From: JBBQYD01 sp942493075 | GTDB lineage: Bacteria > Verrucomicrobiota > Verrucomicrobiia > Limisphaerales > UBA8199 | Reading direction: 5' to 3' | Assembly: GCA_942493075.1 (NCBI GenBank) | Contig: OW818681.1 | Span: 2,666,001-2,730,000, forward strand | Length of the DNA stretch: 64,000 nt | Part shown: positions 34,221-45,000 of the stretch, piece by piece | How the letters are laid out: every line of letters starts with the position of its first letter | Numbering within the stretch: the first letter of the stretch is position 1 | Translations under genes and position numbers: made by a program | Notes under the pieces: model-generated | Told to the model about the DNA's origin: nothing | Databases searched by the model: none | What the model saw: only the letters and a program-made list of their open reading frames with translations

Positions 34221-35219
34221 ATGCATACAAACGTTAAACAGTACTTGGACAACCTTCACCTCGGCGAAATCCGGGCACACCGCCATATCAGCCTTATTCC
34301 GTTGCTCGCCACGCACGATGGTGCACCATCGTATATCTCTCTCGCGGAGGCTATGGATCGGAAGACCCTGGTCGTCACAGAAGTATCGGAAGGTGGCTCC
34401 GTCCCACAACTCCTCGTCTCAAACGATGGCGACGCACCTGTTTTGATTATCGACGGCGAGGAACTTCTCGGCGCCAAACAGAATCGGATTCTGAATACCA
34501 CAATCCTCTTGAAGGAAAAATCGCGCACGGTCGTGCCCGTCAGTTGCACGGAACAGGGGCGTTGGTTTTCCACCTCTTCGCAGTTTGCCATGTCCGACGC
34601 AGTCCTTGAGCGCAAGATCCGGTCGCGCAAAAGTCGCTCGGTTTCGGAGTCACTGTCCCATAACGCCCCTCCGTACTCCGATCAGGGCGAAGTCTGGGAA
34701 GGCATCCAGGCCTTGCACTGCAAGGCGGGTAGTTCCTCGCCTACCTCCGCCATGAATGATGTATTCAAGGCGCAGGTCAGCCAGTTGAATGAATGCCTTC
34801 AGGCTTTTCCCCGTCTCGAGAGCCAAGTGGGCCTTATGGTGCTCATCCATGGACACGTCGCCGGATTTGATGTGGTTTCGCGCCCGGAGGTTTATGCCCG
34901 GCTGCACGAGAAACTCATCCGCAGTTATGTCCTCGATGCCTTGCTTGGTCGGTCGTTGACGGCCAAGTCTGCTCCGGACGTGATGTTATTAGCCCGATCA
35001 TTTCTTGCAGCGCTGGACCAGTCGCGTGAGGAGGTTTTTCCCTCGATTGGCTACGGAAGGGATCATCGCTACCATTCACCTTCCCTAACGGGCAGCGCGC
35101 TGCTGCATGCGGATTGCCTGATCCACGCGGCGTTCCTCACCTTGGAGGAATCCGTTCCGGCGTCCCTTACCGAGAACCTGAGTTCGTTGCGCCGCCGCCG
35201 ACATTTTCGCGAAAAATAG
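34221..35219 (+). CDS. ARPP-1 (DUF6569) domain protein
   Basis: A 332-aa protein of the ARPP-1 type, named for its association with ADP-ribose/rhodanese-phosphatase proteins. Characteristic segments: LHLGEIRAHRHISLIPLL near the start, LVVTEVSEGGSVPQLLV, PVLIIDGEELLGAKQNRI, and FPRLESQVGLMVLIHGHVAG with FDVVSRPEVYARLHEKLIRSY. Function is not established. ATG at 34221 is preferred over GTG 34185. It is the first gene after operator copy 3, 185 bases before the large unknown gene, and may be part of the Druantia-like unit or a neighbour. Confidence 0.7.
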   Translation: MHTNVKQYLDNLHLGEIRAHRHISLIPLLATHDGAPSYISLAEAMDRKTLVVTEVSEGGSVPQLLVSNDGDAPVLIIDGEELLGAKQNRILNTTILLKEKSRTVVPVSCTEQGRWFSTSSQFAMSDAVLERKIRSRKSRSVSESLSHNAPPYSDQGEVWEGIQALHCKAGSSSPTSAMNDVFKAQVSQLNECLQAFPRLESQVGLMVLIHGHVAGFDVVSRPEVYARLHEKLIRSYVLDALLGRSLTAKSAPDVMLLARSFLAALDQSREEVFPSIGYGRDHRYHSPSLTGSALLHADCLIHAAFLTLEESVPASLTENLSSLRRRRHFREK

Positions 35220-35404
35220 CCACGGAGGGCAGCGGGGCATCCGGGTTGGTGTATGCAAGGTGCAATCCAACCCGGACGCAAAACTATCACGCCATGTTTG
35301 CCTTAAGTGCAACTCTACGCAGGAATTGTGCACGTTGTAGCAAAAACCTGTAATGCAAGTATCTCTTGCGTAGTGTTATTCGAATCCGCAAAGTTGGAAA
35401 ACAA

Positions 35405-38400
35405 ATGCAGACCCTGGATCGCCAACTGACTCAACAGATTGGTCTTAGTGCCAGTCCTACTATTCTTGGTTTACTGCCGGTAGAGAACAGTGACCAGGAT
35501 AAGGTTCTCCACAAAGTAACCACGCAGCTGCAAGGGGAATTCAGTCGTTTGCTTCAAACGCTGTATCTCCACCCAGCGCTGACCAGTTATGCAGTGGCTG
35601 TGGCGATCGGTAAAGGGAATACCAATGCAAATTTCTATGAGGCGTTGGAAAAGGTTCTTGGTGTGAGCCTGGCCATGAATCAACGGCCGAGATTTGCGCA
35701 ACAATTTGAGGCCTCGTGCCGTCAACTGGGACTTGTAATGCCGGAGAACGAGGAGGAAACACACGCTGACCGGTACATTCGAAGCGTAATCTTTCAGGCG
35801 GGCATACTACCCTACTGGGTAGAACATCTCGCGGATGCCATCAAGTCTCACCTGGCACGCAATCCTTGCCCTGACCTTGAGGATGACGAGCAGGTCGCTC
35901 ACTTCACTCAAGGGATTGCCGATCGAGTGCCGGTTGCGCAGACGCGTCTGCGGCGAACACTCAACAGTGAAGTTGGACCGCTCGTGTGCCGGGCAATCCT
36001 CGGAGCCTTCGTGGCGGAGAACTTCGACCTGTTGCCTCCCCATTATCGCGAACCGATGCACAATGCGTTCGAGCATACGATCAAAGATCGGATCCAGTCG
36101 CCTTACCTGCGTCATGACTCGGGGAATGGATCGCTGCACGTGGTGTTGCCGAAGCAGAGCTCACGGCTCGCAAGTCCGCACACATGTTGGGTTCTCGGCA
36201 GTAACAGCTTCAACGCGCTGATTGAACGCACTTTGGCGGTGGCTGATTTGCCCTCCGGGAATCTGCAGCTTCGCCTGATTCGTTTGCGCAACCAGTTTCA
36301 AGACCAGGAGTTCACCGTAAAGCTCGCCCCAGATGACCAGGATCCCCTTTTCATCTTCGGCGCGCGTGATGGGCGGCGACGCTCAATCTCCGTGCGTCCC
36401 ATCATCGAATTACCACTGGGGGACTATCACCTGTTGATTCCAAGCGCCTTCTCGACGAGCGAAGATGAGGACTTGACCGAACGGGATGGGTTCAAGAGCG
36501 GAAGTCTCGAGATCTTTCCGGAGCGTACGGAACTGGAGATAAAAACTGGTGAGGCCACGTATGCGATCCGCCCGCGGCTTGGAGCCGAATTCGTCATTCA
36601 GGACGAGGACCACAAATGGCTGGAAACCGTGGACGGTGAGGAACTGTATTACGGCGAGCGCTTGAATGCGAAGGCATTCCTGCCCGCGACTACGGCCCGT
36701 GGTCCGTCGAGCCTGGAATTCCGAATCGAGGCGCTCGGGCAAATGGCGATTCCGGCGGCAACCGCGCAGGCCGCAAATGGCGAGGCTACCAGCAGCCACC
36801 TTCGGTATGACTTCTCCGCGTGGGTCCGGGCTTTCCTGAACCAGTTGCCTGCGGGGATCCATGAAGTGCGGGTGAACGCCGAAGGTGGTTCGCGCAGTTT
36901 CAGCAAACGGTTTGTGTATTGGAAGGGTCTCCGCCGGACGACTAAAAGCTTTGGGTATGTCTGCGATTCCCCTCCAGCGAATTTTTCGCCAGCCACTTCG
37001 GTGGGCGTCCGCAAAACGGAAAAGGGGCTTGAGATCTGCAAGGACCATTTTGGGCCCGAGGTCGTCATCAGCACCCAGAATCCGGCCAAGAGCTATCGTC
37101 TCGCCAAACCGGGTATCTGGCTGCGGCTTTTCAATCCGGACAAGCTGGAAAGTGAAGCGCTGGCCCCGGGCAAGAACATCGAGGTGGCGGGCCCGGAGCA
37201 GTTGATTATTGAATCTGGAGATCCGCTGCCTTGGCATATCCAATGCAATCATCAAACGCTGGCGGTGCTCAAGCCCGGCCACGCCAAGCGGACTTTGAAC
37301 CTCGCCCCACTCTTGAGCCAGTTTGGTGAAAGCCTGAGCCTTGAGGCCCGGAGCGGGCCAGATCACCAAGTGACTTTGCTCTCTTTCTCAAGGGCCAACC
37401 TCGCCAGGCAGCTTGTGGTGAACGGGGACGGTCACTCCCCGCTTTTCCGCCAATTGCAGGGGGTGTTCGGTGGACACAAGAATGTTGTGGTCAATGAGGC
37501 AACGCTCGAAAGCCCTTACCGGGCCACGTTCCGTATCGGACGCTCGCAATTCCACGAATTGGAGCTGCGCATTTCCAACTTTGCTGAGGGTGGGAGGCAG
37601 ATCGCGTTACAGCAAATCGAAGCGGCGGAGGGTGAAGTCCCGATCCTAGCGAATGAAACGGAACTGCTGAAGGTCACACTCAAGGCGGAGGACACTGATT
37701 GGGCGGTCATTCTTGACGCCGATCCAAAGGCGTTGCCTGCCGGAGTCTATTTCATCGAGCTCAGGACCCGGAAACCAGATCAACCGCGCTGGCAGCCGCT
37801 CAAGGTGGCTGACAAGCACGGCCAGTCTGAAAGCCGCCTGGTGATCTCCGCCAAGCCTGCATGCGCCGACGATCGGGACGGCTGGGGGCGGACGCTTTTA
37901 CTGGCACTTGCGCAGCCGGCCCCCGACGAGGAGTGTGAAGCTGAGCGTGCAGCCGCAATGATTCCGAAGGAAAGCATCAAACAGTCTCTGGAAAGGTTGC
38001 AAACAGCGCTGTTGTTCAAGTATGCCTCACCGGTCTGGTCCTCGGTTCAGTGGTTGGAAACGGCGCTGATTCGCGCCTGTCAGGATAATTATTTGAGCTC
38101 CGATGAGGAGGTCGCAAGTGCATTCGCGGAGGTTGCGGTCGCCAGTCTTTCTGCGAAAGCAAATGCATCCCTCAGCATTCATTCCACGCTGGTGTTTGGC
38201 TGCCAGCCCTTGCTGCTTTCGGCAGCCGCCTCGGTCTTTCCTGAGCTCAGCCACGGAAGCCTGATTGCCCAGTCATTCGGCGAAATGCACAAAATCGCCA
38301 CGGCATCAACCTTGAAGGATTACGCAGCCGCACGCTTCCAAAGCGGGTGCGCACACGCGAAATTCCTCTCCTGCTTCGAGAATTCTCAATCAGTGTTCTC

Positions 38401-39061
38401 AAACAAAGCGACCGAGTTCAAACGGTTCAATTATCAGCACTATTTCGAGGCTCTGGCAAAGGAGTCCCAAGACCTCGACACCAAACAGGCGGAAGTGAAT
38501 GCCGACGCCCTCCTGTCCGCCGAACATCTCCTGGTGGCGGTGACACCTTTGAATCGAAGGCTGCGTCCACTGGCATCGTCAAGCGATCAAGATCAGTTGG
38601 CAACTGCGTCCAACGCCATAGGAACAGGTGGTCAAGGCAGTTTGGAACGGATGGCGGCAGAGATCCGAATCATGCATCGGGCCGCAGATCGAGTGGCCCC
38701 CGTGGTCAAGGAAAGGGCGGGGATTCCAAATTACTTAAGCGCAGCGGCTGACAAACGCAGCGGGATCGTAGTGAACGAAGATGAACAAACCGTCTTCGGT
38801 CTGACGATTCCTGCCGAAACCCACTTCGCACTGAAGGTGTCCGATCTTGTCATGACGCTTACCGGATTGGCTCGCCTGTGCGCCCATCGCCTCCTCGATC
38901 GCGACACTTTTCTCAGGCGCATCGCCGACCTGCTTGGTCCCGATGGCGATTCGTTGGGGCGACGGACCCAGCGATTGTGTCTGCTCTTGAGCCTCGCACC
39001 GGAGTTGTTCGCCTTCTACATGCTGTTTTGGGAAGCCGTCTTGAAACACCGAACGAAATAA
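35405..39061 (+). CDS. Large unknown protein upstream of the DUF1998 helicase (DruH-position)
   Basis: 1218 residues with no domain I can name with certainty. Helical N-terminus (~1-220), a beta-rich centre (~220-850) with Ig-like stretches (GIHEVRVNAEGGSRSFSKRFVYWKG, LPAGVYFIELRTRKP), and a helical C-terminus (~880-1218). Cytoplasmic by appearance. Its TAA overlaps the ATG of the giant helicase (TAATG), so the two are translated as a unit. In Druantia type III defence, a ~1100-aa protein DruH precedes a ~2000-aa DUF1998 helicase DruE; size, order and coupling match, but I cannot confirm homology. ATG 35405 is preferred to the 35366 start because the upstream residues look non-coding. Confidence 0.55.
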   Translation: MQTLDRQLTQQIGLSASPTILGLLPVENSDQDKVLHKVTTQLQGEFSRLLQTLYLHPALTSYAVAVAIGKGNTNANFYEALEKVLGVSLAMNQRPRFAQQFEASCRQLGLVMPENEEETHADRYIRSVIFQAGILPYWVEHLADAIKSHLARNPCPDLEDDEQVAHFTQGIADRVPVAQTRLRRTLNSEVGPLVCRAILGAFVAENFDLLPPHYREPMHNAFEHTIKDRIQSPYLRHDSGNGSLHVVLPKQSSRLASPHTCWVLGSNSFNALIERTLAVADLPSGNLQLRLIRLRNQFQDQEFTVKLAPDDQDPLFIFGARDGRRRSISVRPIIELPLGDYHLLIPSAFSTSEDEDLTERDGFKSGSLEIFPERTELEIKTGEATYAIRPRLGAEFVIQDEDHKWLETVDGEELYYGERLNAKAFLPATTARGPSSLEFRIEALGQMAIPAATAQAANGEATSSHLRYDFSAWVRAFLNQLPAGIHEVRVNAEGGSRSFSKRFVYWKGLRRTTKSFGYVCDSPPANFSPATSVGVRKTEKGLEICKDHFGPEVVISTQNPAKSYRLAKPGIWLRLFNPDKLESEALAPGKNIEVAGPEQLIIESGDPLPWHIQCNHQTLAVLKPGHAKRTLNLAPLLSQFGESLSLEARSGPDHQVTLLSFSRANLARQLVVNGDGHSPLFRQLQGVFGGHKNVVVNEATLESPYRATFRIGRSQFHELELRISNFAEGGRQIALQQIEAAEGEVPILANETELLKVTLKAEDTDWAVILDADPKALPAGVYFIELRTRKPDQPRWQPLKVADKHGQSESRLVISAKPACADDRDGWGRTLLLALAQPAPDEECEAERAAAMIPKESIKQSLERLQTALLFKYASPVWSSVQWLETALIRACQDNYLSSDEEVASAFAEVAVASLSAKANASLSIHSTLVFGCQPLLLSAAASVFPELSHGSLIAQSFGEMHKIATASTLKDYAAARFQSGCAHAKFLSCFENSQSVFSNKATEFKRFNYQHYFEALAKESQDLDTKQAEVNADALLSAEHLLVAVTPLNRRLRPLASSSDQDQLATASNAIGTGGQGSLERMAAEIRIMHRAADRVAPVVKERAGIPNYLSAAADKRSGIVVNEDEQTVFGLTIPAETHFALKVSDLVMTLTGLARLCAHRLLDRDTFLRRIADLLGPDGDSLGRRTQRLCLLLSLAPELFAFYMLFWEAVLKHRTK

Positions 39062-42000
39062 TGAAAGAGATTGATCCAATCCGGTTACACGAAGATTTGA
39101 AAGCGCGCGTCCGGCGCTACTTGCTTACGTCGCTGCCCATCAGCGACCGGTTTCCACTGCTGCGAGCACAGGCTGAAAAAGCCCTCTCCGAGCCTGACAA
39201 ACTGGTTAAAGGACCTTTCGTCGAAGCGTTGCCGGATTTCCCCAAAGGCAAATCATTGCAGGATCATGTGGAAGCTGGGCTGTTGCATGAGGGTTTCAGC
39301 CGGCTAAAGGCCACGGAGTTCACGCGCAAGCTGCATCAACACCAAGATCAGGCCATTGAGGCGATTGTCGGGAAGCAGCATAATGTCGTCGTTGCCACCG
39401 GGACCGGCTCCGGCAAGACCGAGTGCTTTCTGTATCCTATCATCGACCGCTTGCTCAAAGACAAGGTTAAGGGCAAGCCCGGGGTTAGGGCATTGCTGGT
39501 GTACCCGCTCAACGCCCTGGCGAACGATCAGCTTTACCACCGGTTGGTGCCAACCCTGGTCTGCCAGTTGCAGGAATATAGAATCACGGTAGGGCGTTAT
39601 ACCGGGCAAACGAACCCTGGCTGGACGCGGGGCAAGTTCGTTGAGACCTATTTGCAGGATCCCTACTTCAAAGGGTTGTTTGGCGCTGCCGACATTCCCT
39701 CGAACTGGTTGCTCAGCCGGGCCGAAATGCTCGACGCGCCGCCCCATGTGCTCGTGACCAATTATGCCATGCTGGAGCATCTGCTGCTGCTCCCAAATAA
39801 TGCCGCCCTCTTTCAGGGGAGCGATCTAAAATTCATCGTGCTGGACGAAATCCACAGCTACAGCGGCGCACAGGCAACCGAGGTCGCCTTGTTGCTGCGG
39901 AAACTGCAGAGCCGCTATTGCAAAGGAATCAAAGTCAATTGCATCGGCACCAGCGCCAGTCTTTCCCAGAATGCGGAGAGCAAAGGGCGGATCCAGAAAT
40001 TCGCGGGTGACTTGTTCGGTGCTCATTTTGAGCCTCCCATCAGCGCAAAACGCAAAGCCCATCATTTGCTGTCGGGGGAGACCCGGGCCACGGCGTTCAA
40101 ACCGGCGGAATGGGAGGCCTTGCACCAGGTCCTGACGATAGTCCGAGCGAGAGCAGACGGAAACGAGAAGCAACGCTGGAACGAGGAGATCGAGAAAGCC
40201 GGACTGAAATGTCGCGTCGAGGCCGGCAACTCATTGGCGGCTTGCCTGTGTGGGCTGTTGGGGGGAGAGCCCAGCGTTCAGAAGGCTTCGCAGCTTCTGT
40301 CAGCCAATAAGTTCCTTGAGTTTCGGAAGCTCGCGACCGCGCTGTTTCCGGGCGTATCGGTTGAAGAAGCCAGCGCGGCGCTCAAGGGGTTGGTCGCGGT
40401 GGGTTCATTTGCCCGGGAAAACTCCGATTCCTTTCCGCTCCTGCCGGCGCGCTACCATTTCTTCTCCACCGGTATTGAGGAAGCTACCATCTTGCTGGAA
40501 ACTCCAAGGGTTTCAGCCGACTGCTTCTCGGATCTCAAGTTTACCCGGACGTTTTACGACGAGCAGCAGAAACGAGAGCGATACCGACTTCTGACCTGCC
40601 GCAAGTGCGGAGAAATCTATTTCGAAGGGTTTGAGTCCGCCGTCCAGGGACTCCTGAAGGGGCGCAGGCCAAGCCAAGGCGCCTGGACGCGCGCCGTTTT
40701 CTGGCTGAAACCTAAGGCCCACTGTGTCAATGCGGACGACGAGGCAGAGGAAGAAGCCGCCTTGCACAAGTGCTTCGTGGGCTTTCAATCCGGCCAGGTC
40801 AAGGATCGACTGTTGCCTGAGGACAATCCTCAAGATTGGTTAGAAACTTGCCGCGCCGAGCTCAAGGAGCCCGTGGAAAAGGAAGAGCGAGATGCGTGGA
40901 TGAGCTCCTGCCCGTCCTGTGGCTCGCGTGACCGGTTCGAAATTGTCACGCCGTTTCACCCCGGAGACCAAGCCATGTCCGAGGTCGTGGGCGAGGTGCT
41001 CTATTCCCACCTTCCAGCCAATAAGCCCGATGCGTATAAACTGCCTGGTCGTGGGAAAAGTCTCCTGGTCTTCAGCGACAACCGCCAGGACGCCGCTTTC
41101 TTTGCTCCCAGCTTCCAGCGGCGTCACGAAGAAATTGTCCTTCGGTGGGCGATCATCCAGGTGCTCAGGGCCAATCCGGAAGCTCGGGTGTCTCTAGAGA
41201 ACCTCGTGGGTGAACTGGTGAAACGCCCGGAGGTGCGGCGTGGGATTCTTGATCGAGATGGAGAGCAGCCACGAGCGGACGACCTCGGCGCGCTCATCCG
41301 AGCAAAAGTAATGGCAGAATTCTGTTCGCCCGGGGGAGCGAGGAATTCCTTGGAGGATCTGGGCCTGGTAACCGTGAGCTATGGGGCGGACCTCGACGTG
41401 ATTGACGCCGAATCAGGGGTTGCCGACCTTCTTGGCCCTCACAAGGCCAAATCCCGGGCCCTGCTTGCGCTCGTTCTGGACGGCATTCGTCGAAACCGGG
41501 CCATCAGATTGCCGATGGGCATTGGACCAGACGACGAATTCATCTGGGGGGCTTACGCGCAGGACGATCGTGTTTATTCATTGGCCCCGGTGGAAGGAAT
41601 CCGATTTAGGCTGATACCGCAAACAAGAGCGAATGGGGAATTGTATCCGAATCGTTGGCGGGAGTTCTTCGGCCAAAAACTCGGCCTCGATAACTGGCAG
41701 GGATTCTTGTCTCGATATTGGGAATTGCTCCACGACCCTGATACCGAGTTGCTGGTGCCCTTTCAAGCGGGGCATCCCGGCACAGTCCTGGATTCGCGAC
41801 GGCTGCAATTTTCACTCGCGGACAACGAATCTGTTTTCCGCTGCAAGGAATGCGGCTTTGTCCACACGCGTGACCTCGGCAATTGCTGCCCGCAGTTTGG
41901 CTGTGATGGAGGAATGCGAGCTCAGCCGACTGAAGCTCTGAAGCAGGATCTGGCTCGAAATCACTACAAGTTTCTTTATTGGAATCTTAAGGAATTGGAG

Positions 42001-45000
42001 AGCGCTGTTGCCAGAGAACACACGGCGGCATTGTCCAGCGGGCTTCGTGAGGAGACGGAAAAAGAATTTAAGGAAGGGCGTGTCAATCTTCTCAGTTGCT
42101 CCACGACCATGGAAATGGGCATTGATTTGGGAGACCTCGAAGGCGTTCTGCTCCGGAACGTGCCGCCGGATATCGGGAATTACCAACAACGCGCAGGCCG
42201 AGCTGGACGCAGGGCGCAAGCAGCGCCAGCCAGCGTGACATATGCCAGGAATCGGCGATTCGACCAGGTGGTTTACGGCTCGGCCGACCAGTTTCTGGCC
42301 AAAGAGCCGCGCACGCCATTCGTCCATCTCAACAATCGACGGCTGTTTCGGAGGCACCAATACTCCGTTCTCTTGGCTGGTTTTCTGAAACGCGTGCTTT
42401 CGGATGAGGGATCTATTCAGATTGGACAGCTATTCGGGTTGAGTCGCATCAAGGGAAATGAGGAGAATCCGGACCCCGAAGATCCCGCACGAGTGCGCTT
42501 CTCAGAGGAGGATCAGCGCTTGTTCCTGGAGCGGTTGGACGACTGGATTGGCAGCGAGGCAGCGGAGCCCTGTCTACAACTCACGCTTGAATTGGAGGAC
42601 TTGGTAAAACCAAACCTTACCCCCGAACAGTTCAAGGACCTGCACTGCGAGCCAGCAGTCCTCGGCGCCGAATTTCGCGCGGAAATTGCTGATATCGCTT
42701 CCGAATTTGGACAGCGGCATGACTTTTACATCCGCCAATATGACGAAATTAAACAAGTCGCTGGTGACAACTTGCAGCAAATGCAGAAAGCGCAGCGGTT
42801 CTTGAAGATGGCCTACAAATGGGCCATGCAACCGCTGATCAACTTCCTGAGCCGGTTTGGGGTGATTCCGACTTACAGCTTCCCCGTCAATAACATCACG
42901 CTTGAAATTTTAACGAGCCGGAAACAATCAGGCGGCCGACCTTGGGAACAGGACTTGAACCTGGACCGCGATGCACGAATTGGGATTGTGGAATATGCGC
43001 CCGGGGCGCAAGTGGTGGCGCGGGGGCGGGTCTGGACTTCACGCGGGATCGGGTTCTATCCGAAGCATTTCATGCCGGAACGCTATTACAAGGTGTGTCC
43101 TTCCTGCCGAAACGTGGAGATTGGCGAATCACCGGAGCTGGTGCCGATGACCTGCCCCAAATGTCAGGAGGTTATGGGTGGCTTTCCCAGGGCGTTTATC
43201 GAGCCAAGGAGTTTCGTGACCTCCGTTCATGAAAGCCGAGGGAAGGAACCGGGGATGACGCGCGTGCGTCCTCCAGTGGCGATGGAAACCCAGCTCGTCA
43301 CTTCTGCCCGCGACGAAGACTTTTTGGATTCGCCACTGCAAGGAATTACTTGGGCGATGCAGGATGCAAAAGCTGGCACCATGCTCGTGGTCAACCGTGG
43401 TAAGGGGGATGGATTCAAACGGTGCGGGTGTGGATATACCGAGGCCATCCCGCGTGGCGGTATTGCTACCTTCAACCTTCCGACCCACAAGGAGCCCTAT
43501 ACAGGTACGGAATGTGTGCGGCCAGAACGCTACAAAGCTCAAGATCTGGCCCATCAATTTCGCACGGACGTTCTGCAGTTCAGGATTGATCATCGAATTC
43601 CGCTGCCGCCGGATTTGTCTGCGAATGAACAGGATACATTCCGACTGGAAGTCGCCCGCACCCTTGCCGAGGCGGTGCGCATCGCCCTGGCCGAGGCCTT
43701 GGAGATTCAGGACGGGGAGGTCACTGGAACCTTTCGCTGGCGGCTCAGTGCAGGGCCGGAGATTATCATTTTTGACTCCGTGCCTGGCGGAGCGGGGTAC
43801 GTAGGAATGTTTTTCCAGAAGTTCACGGCCAAGGACCTGCTTAAAGGCGCCGCGCGGGTCCTCGAATGTTCGAAGAACTGCACCAACGGATGCAGTCACT
43901 GTGTTTGCACGTATTCGAACCAGATTTACTGGGACCAGTTCCGGCGAAATGAATGCCTTAGTTGGGTAAAAACCCTGCTAAGTTACGCCACGAAGGAATG
44001 GAGCCCCGGCGTTGATTTGCAGCGAACGAACAAAGCGGCCGTCATGCAAAAGCTTGAAGGGGCTACGGCGCTTTCCATTTTTGCCCCCAGCCTTGGCGAC
44101 TTTGTGGGAGCTTTGAGCAAGGATGGTGAATCGGGTGGCAGTCTGGAGTGCTTCTTTCCCGAATGGCTGACGCTTCGGCATTGGCTTGCGGGAAAGACCA
44201 AGAAGGCTGTGCGGTTGTATTGTCAGTCACTTCCTGACTTTAGTGATTATCGGCTGCCGAAAGCCGCCTTCATGGCGGACTGGTTGCTCCCATTTATCAA
44301 CCAGAATCGTCTCACCCTTTATCGAATAAATGACGCTAAGGCATTGCCGTCTAAACTCAGAATTATCGGCGAGCACAAGGACGGCGCTTTCACCATCTAC
44401 GATGTGGGCGGACAAGCAGCTACGCTGGAGCGCATCGTCAGCGAGCACGTATTCCTGGGAAAGGCTTTGTCCCCAAAGGAGCAAACCCTGATCGAGAAGG
44501 CGTGCGAAATGTTGCCCGCAGAGAAAGTGCAACCGCCGCAAAAGCTTTATCGCAAGCAATATTCTGCAGATTCGGCACGGCAACTACAAGAGGACTTCGC
44601 ATTCCTGAAGGACGCCAGCGTGGAAAAGGTGTTGATTAGCGACCCATACATTACGGCCAATGAAGCGGCTTTGGCAGCTTTTAAGGAGTTAATCGGCATT
44701 TGGGGGAACCTTTGGAAAGCAGTGCCAAAAGCGGTAACTGTGCAGTATGGCCAGGCGCTGGAAATTCAGGAAACGAGAGCTAGAGAACTCATTGCCGGGA
44801 AGATGCGAAAATTCCTTCTGGATTTAGGAGCCTCTGCCTCAATGGTGTTCCAGGTGCCGCGATTGCGAGGCAAGGATTTTCATGACCGTCGGATTGAGTT
44901 CTTTCTCGCTGTTGATGCCCCCATTCCGGTGCGGCGTACACGACGTGCGGCAACCACGACTACCCGCAAGTCTCAGCGCATTGTTGTGGAGCTTTCGGGC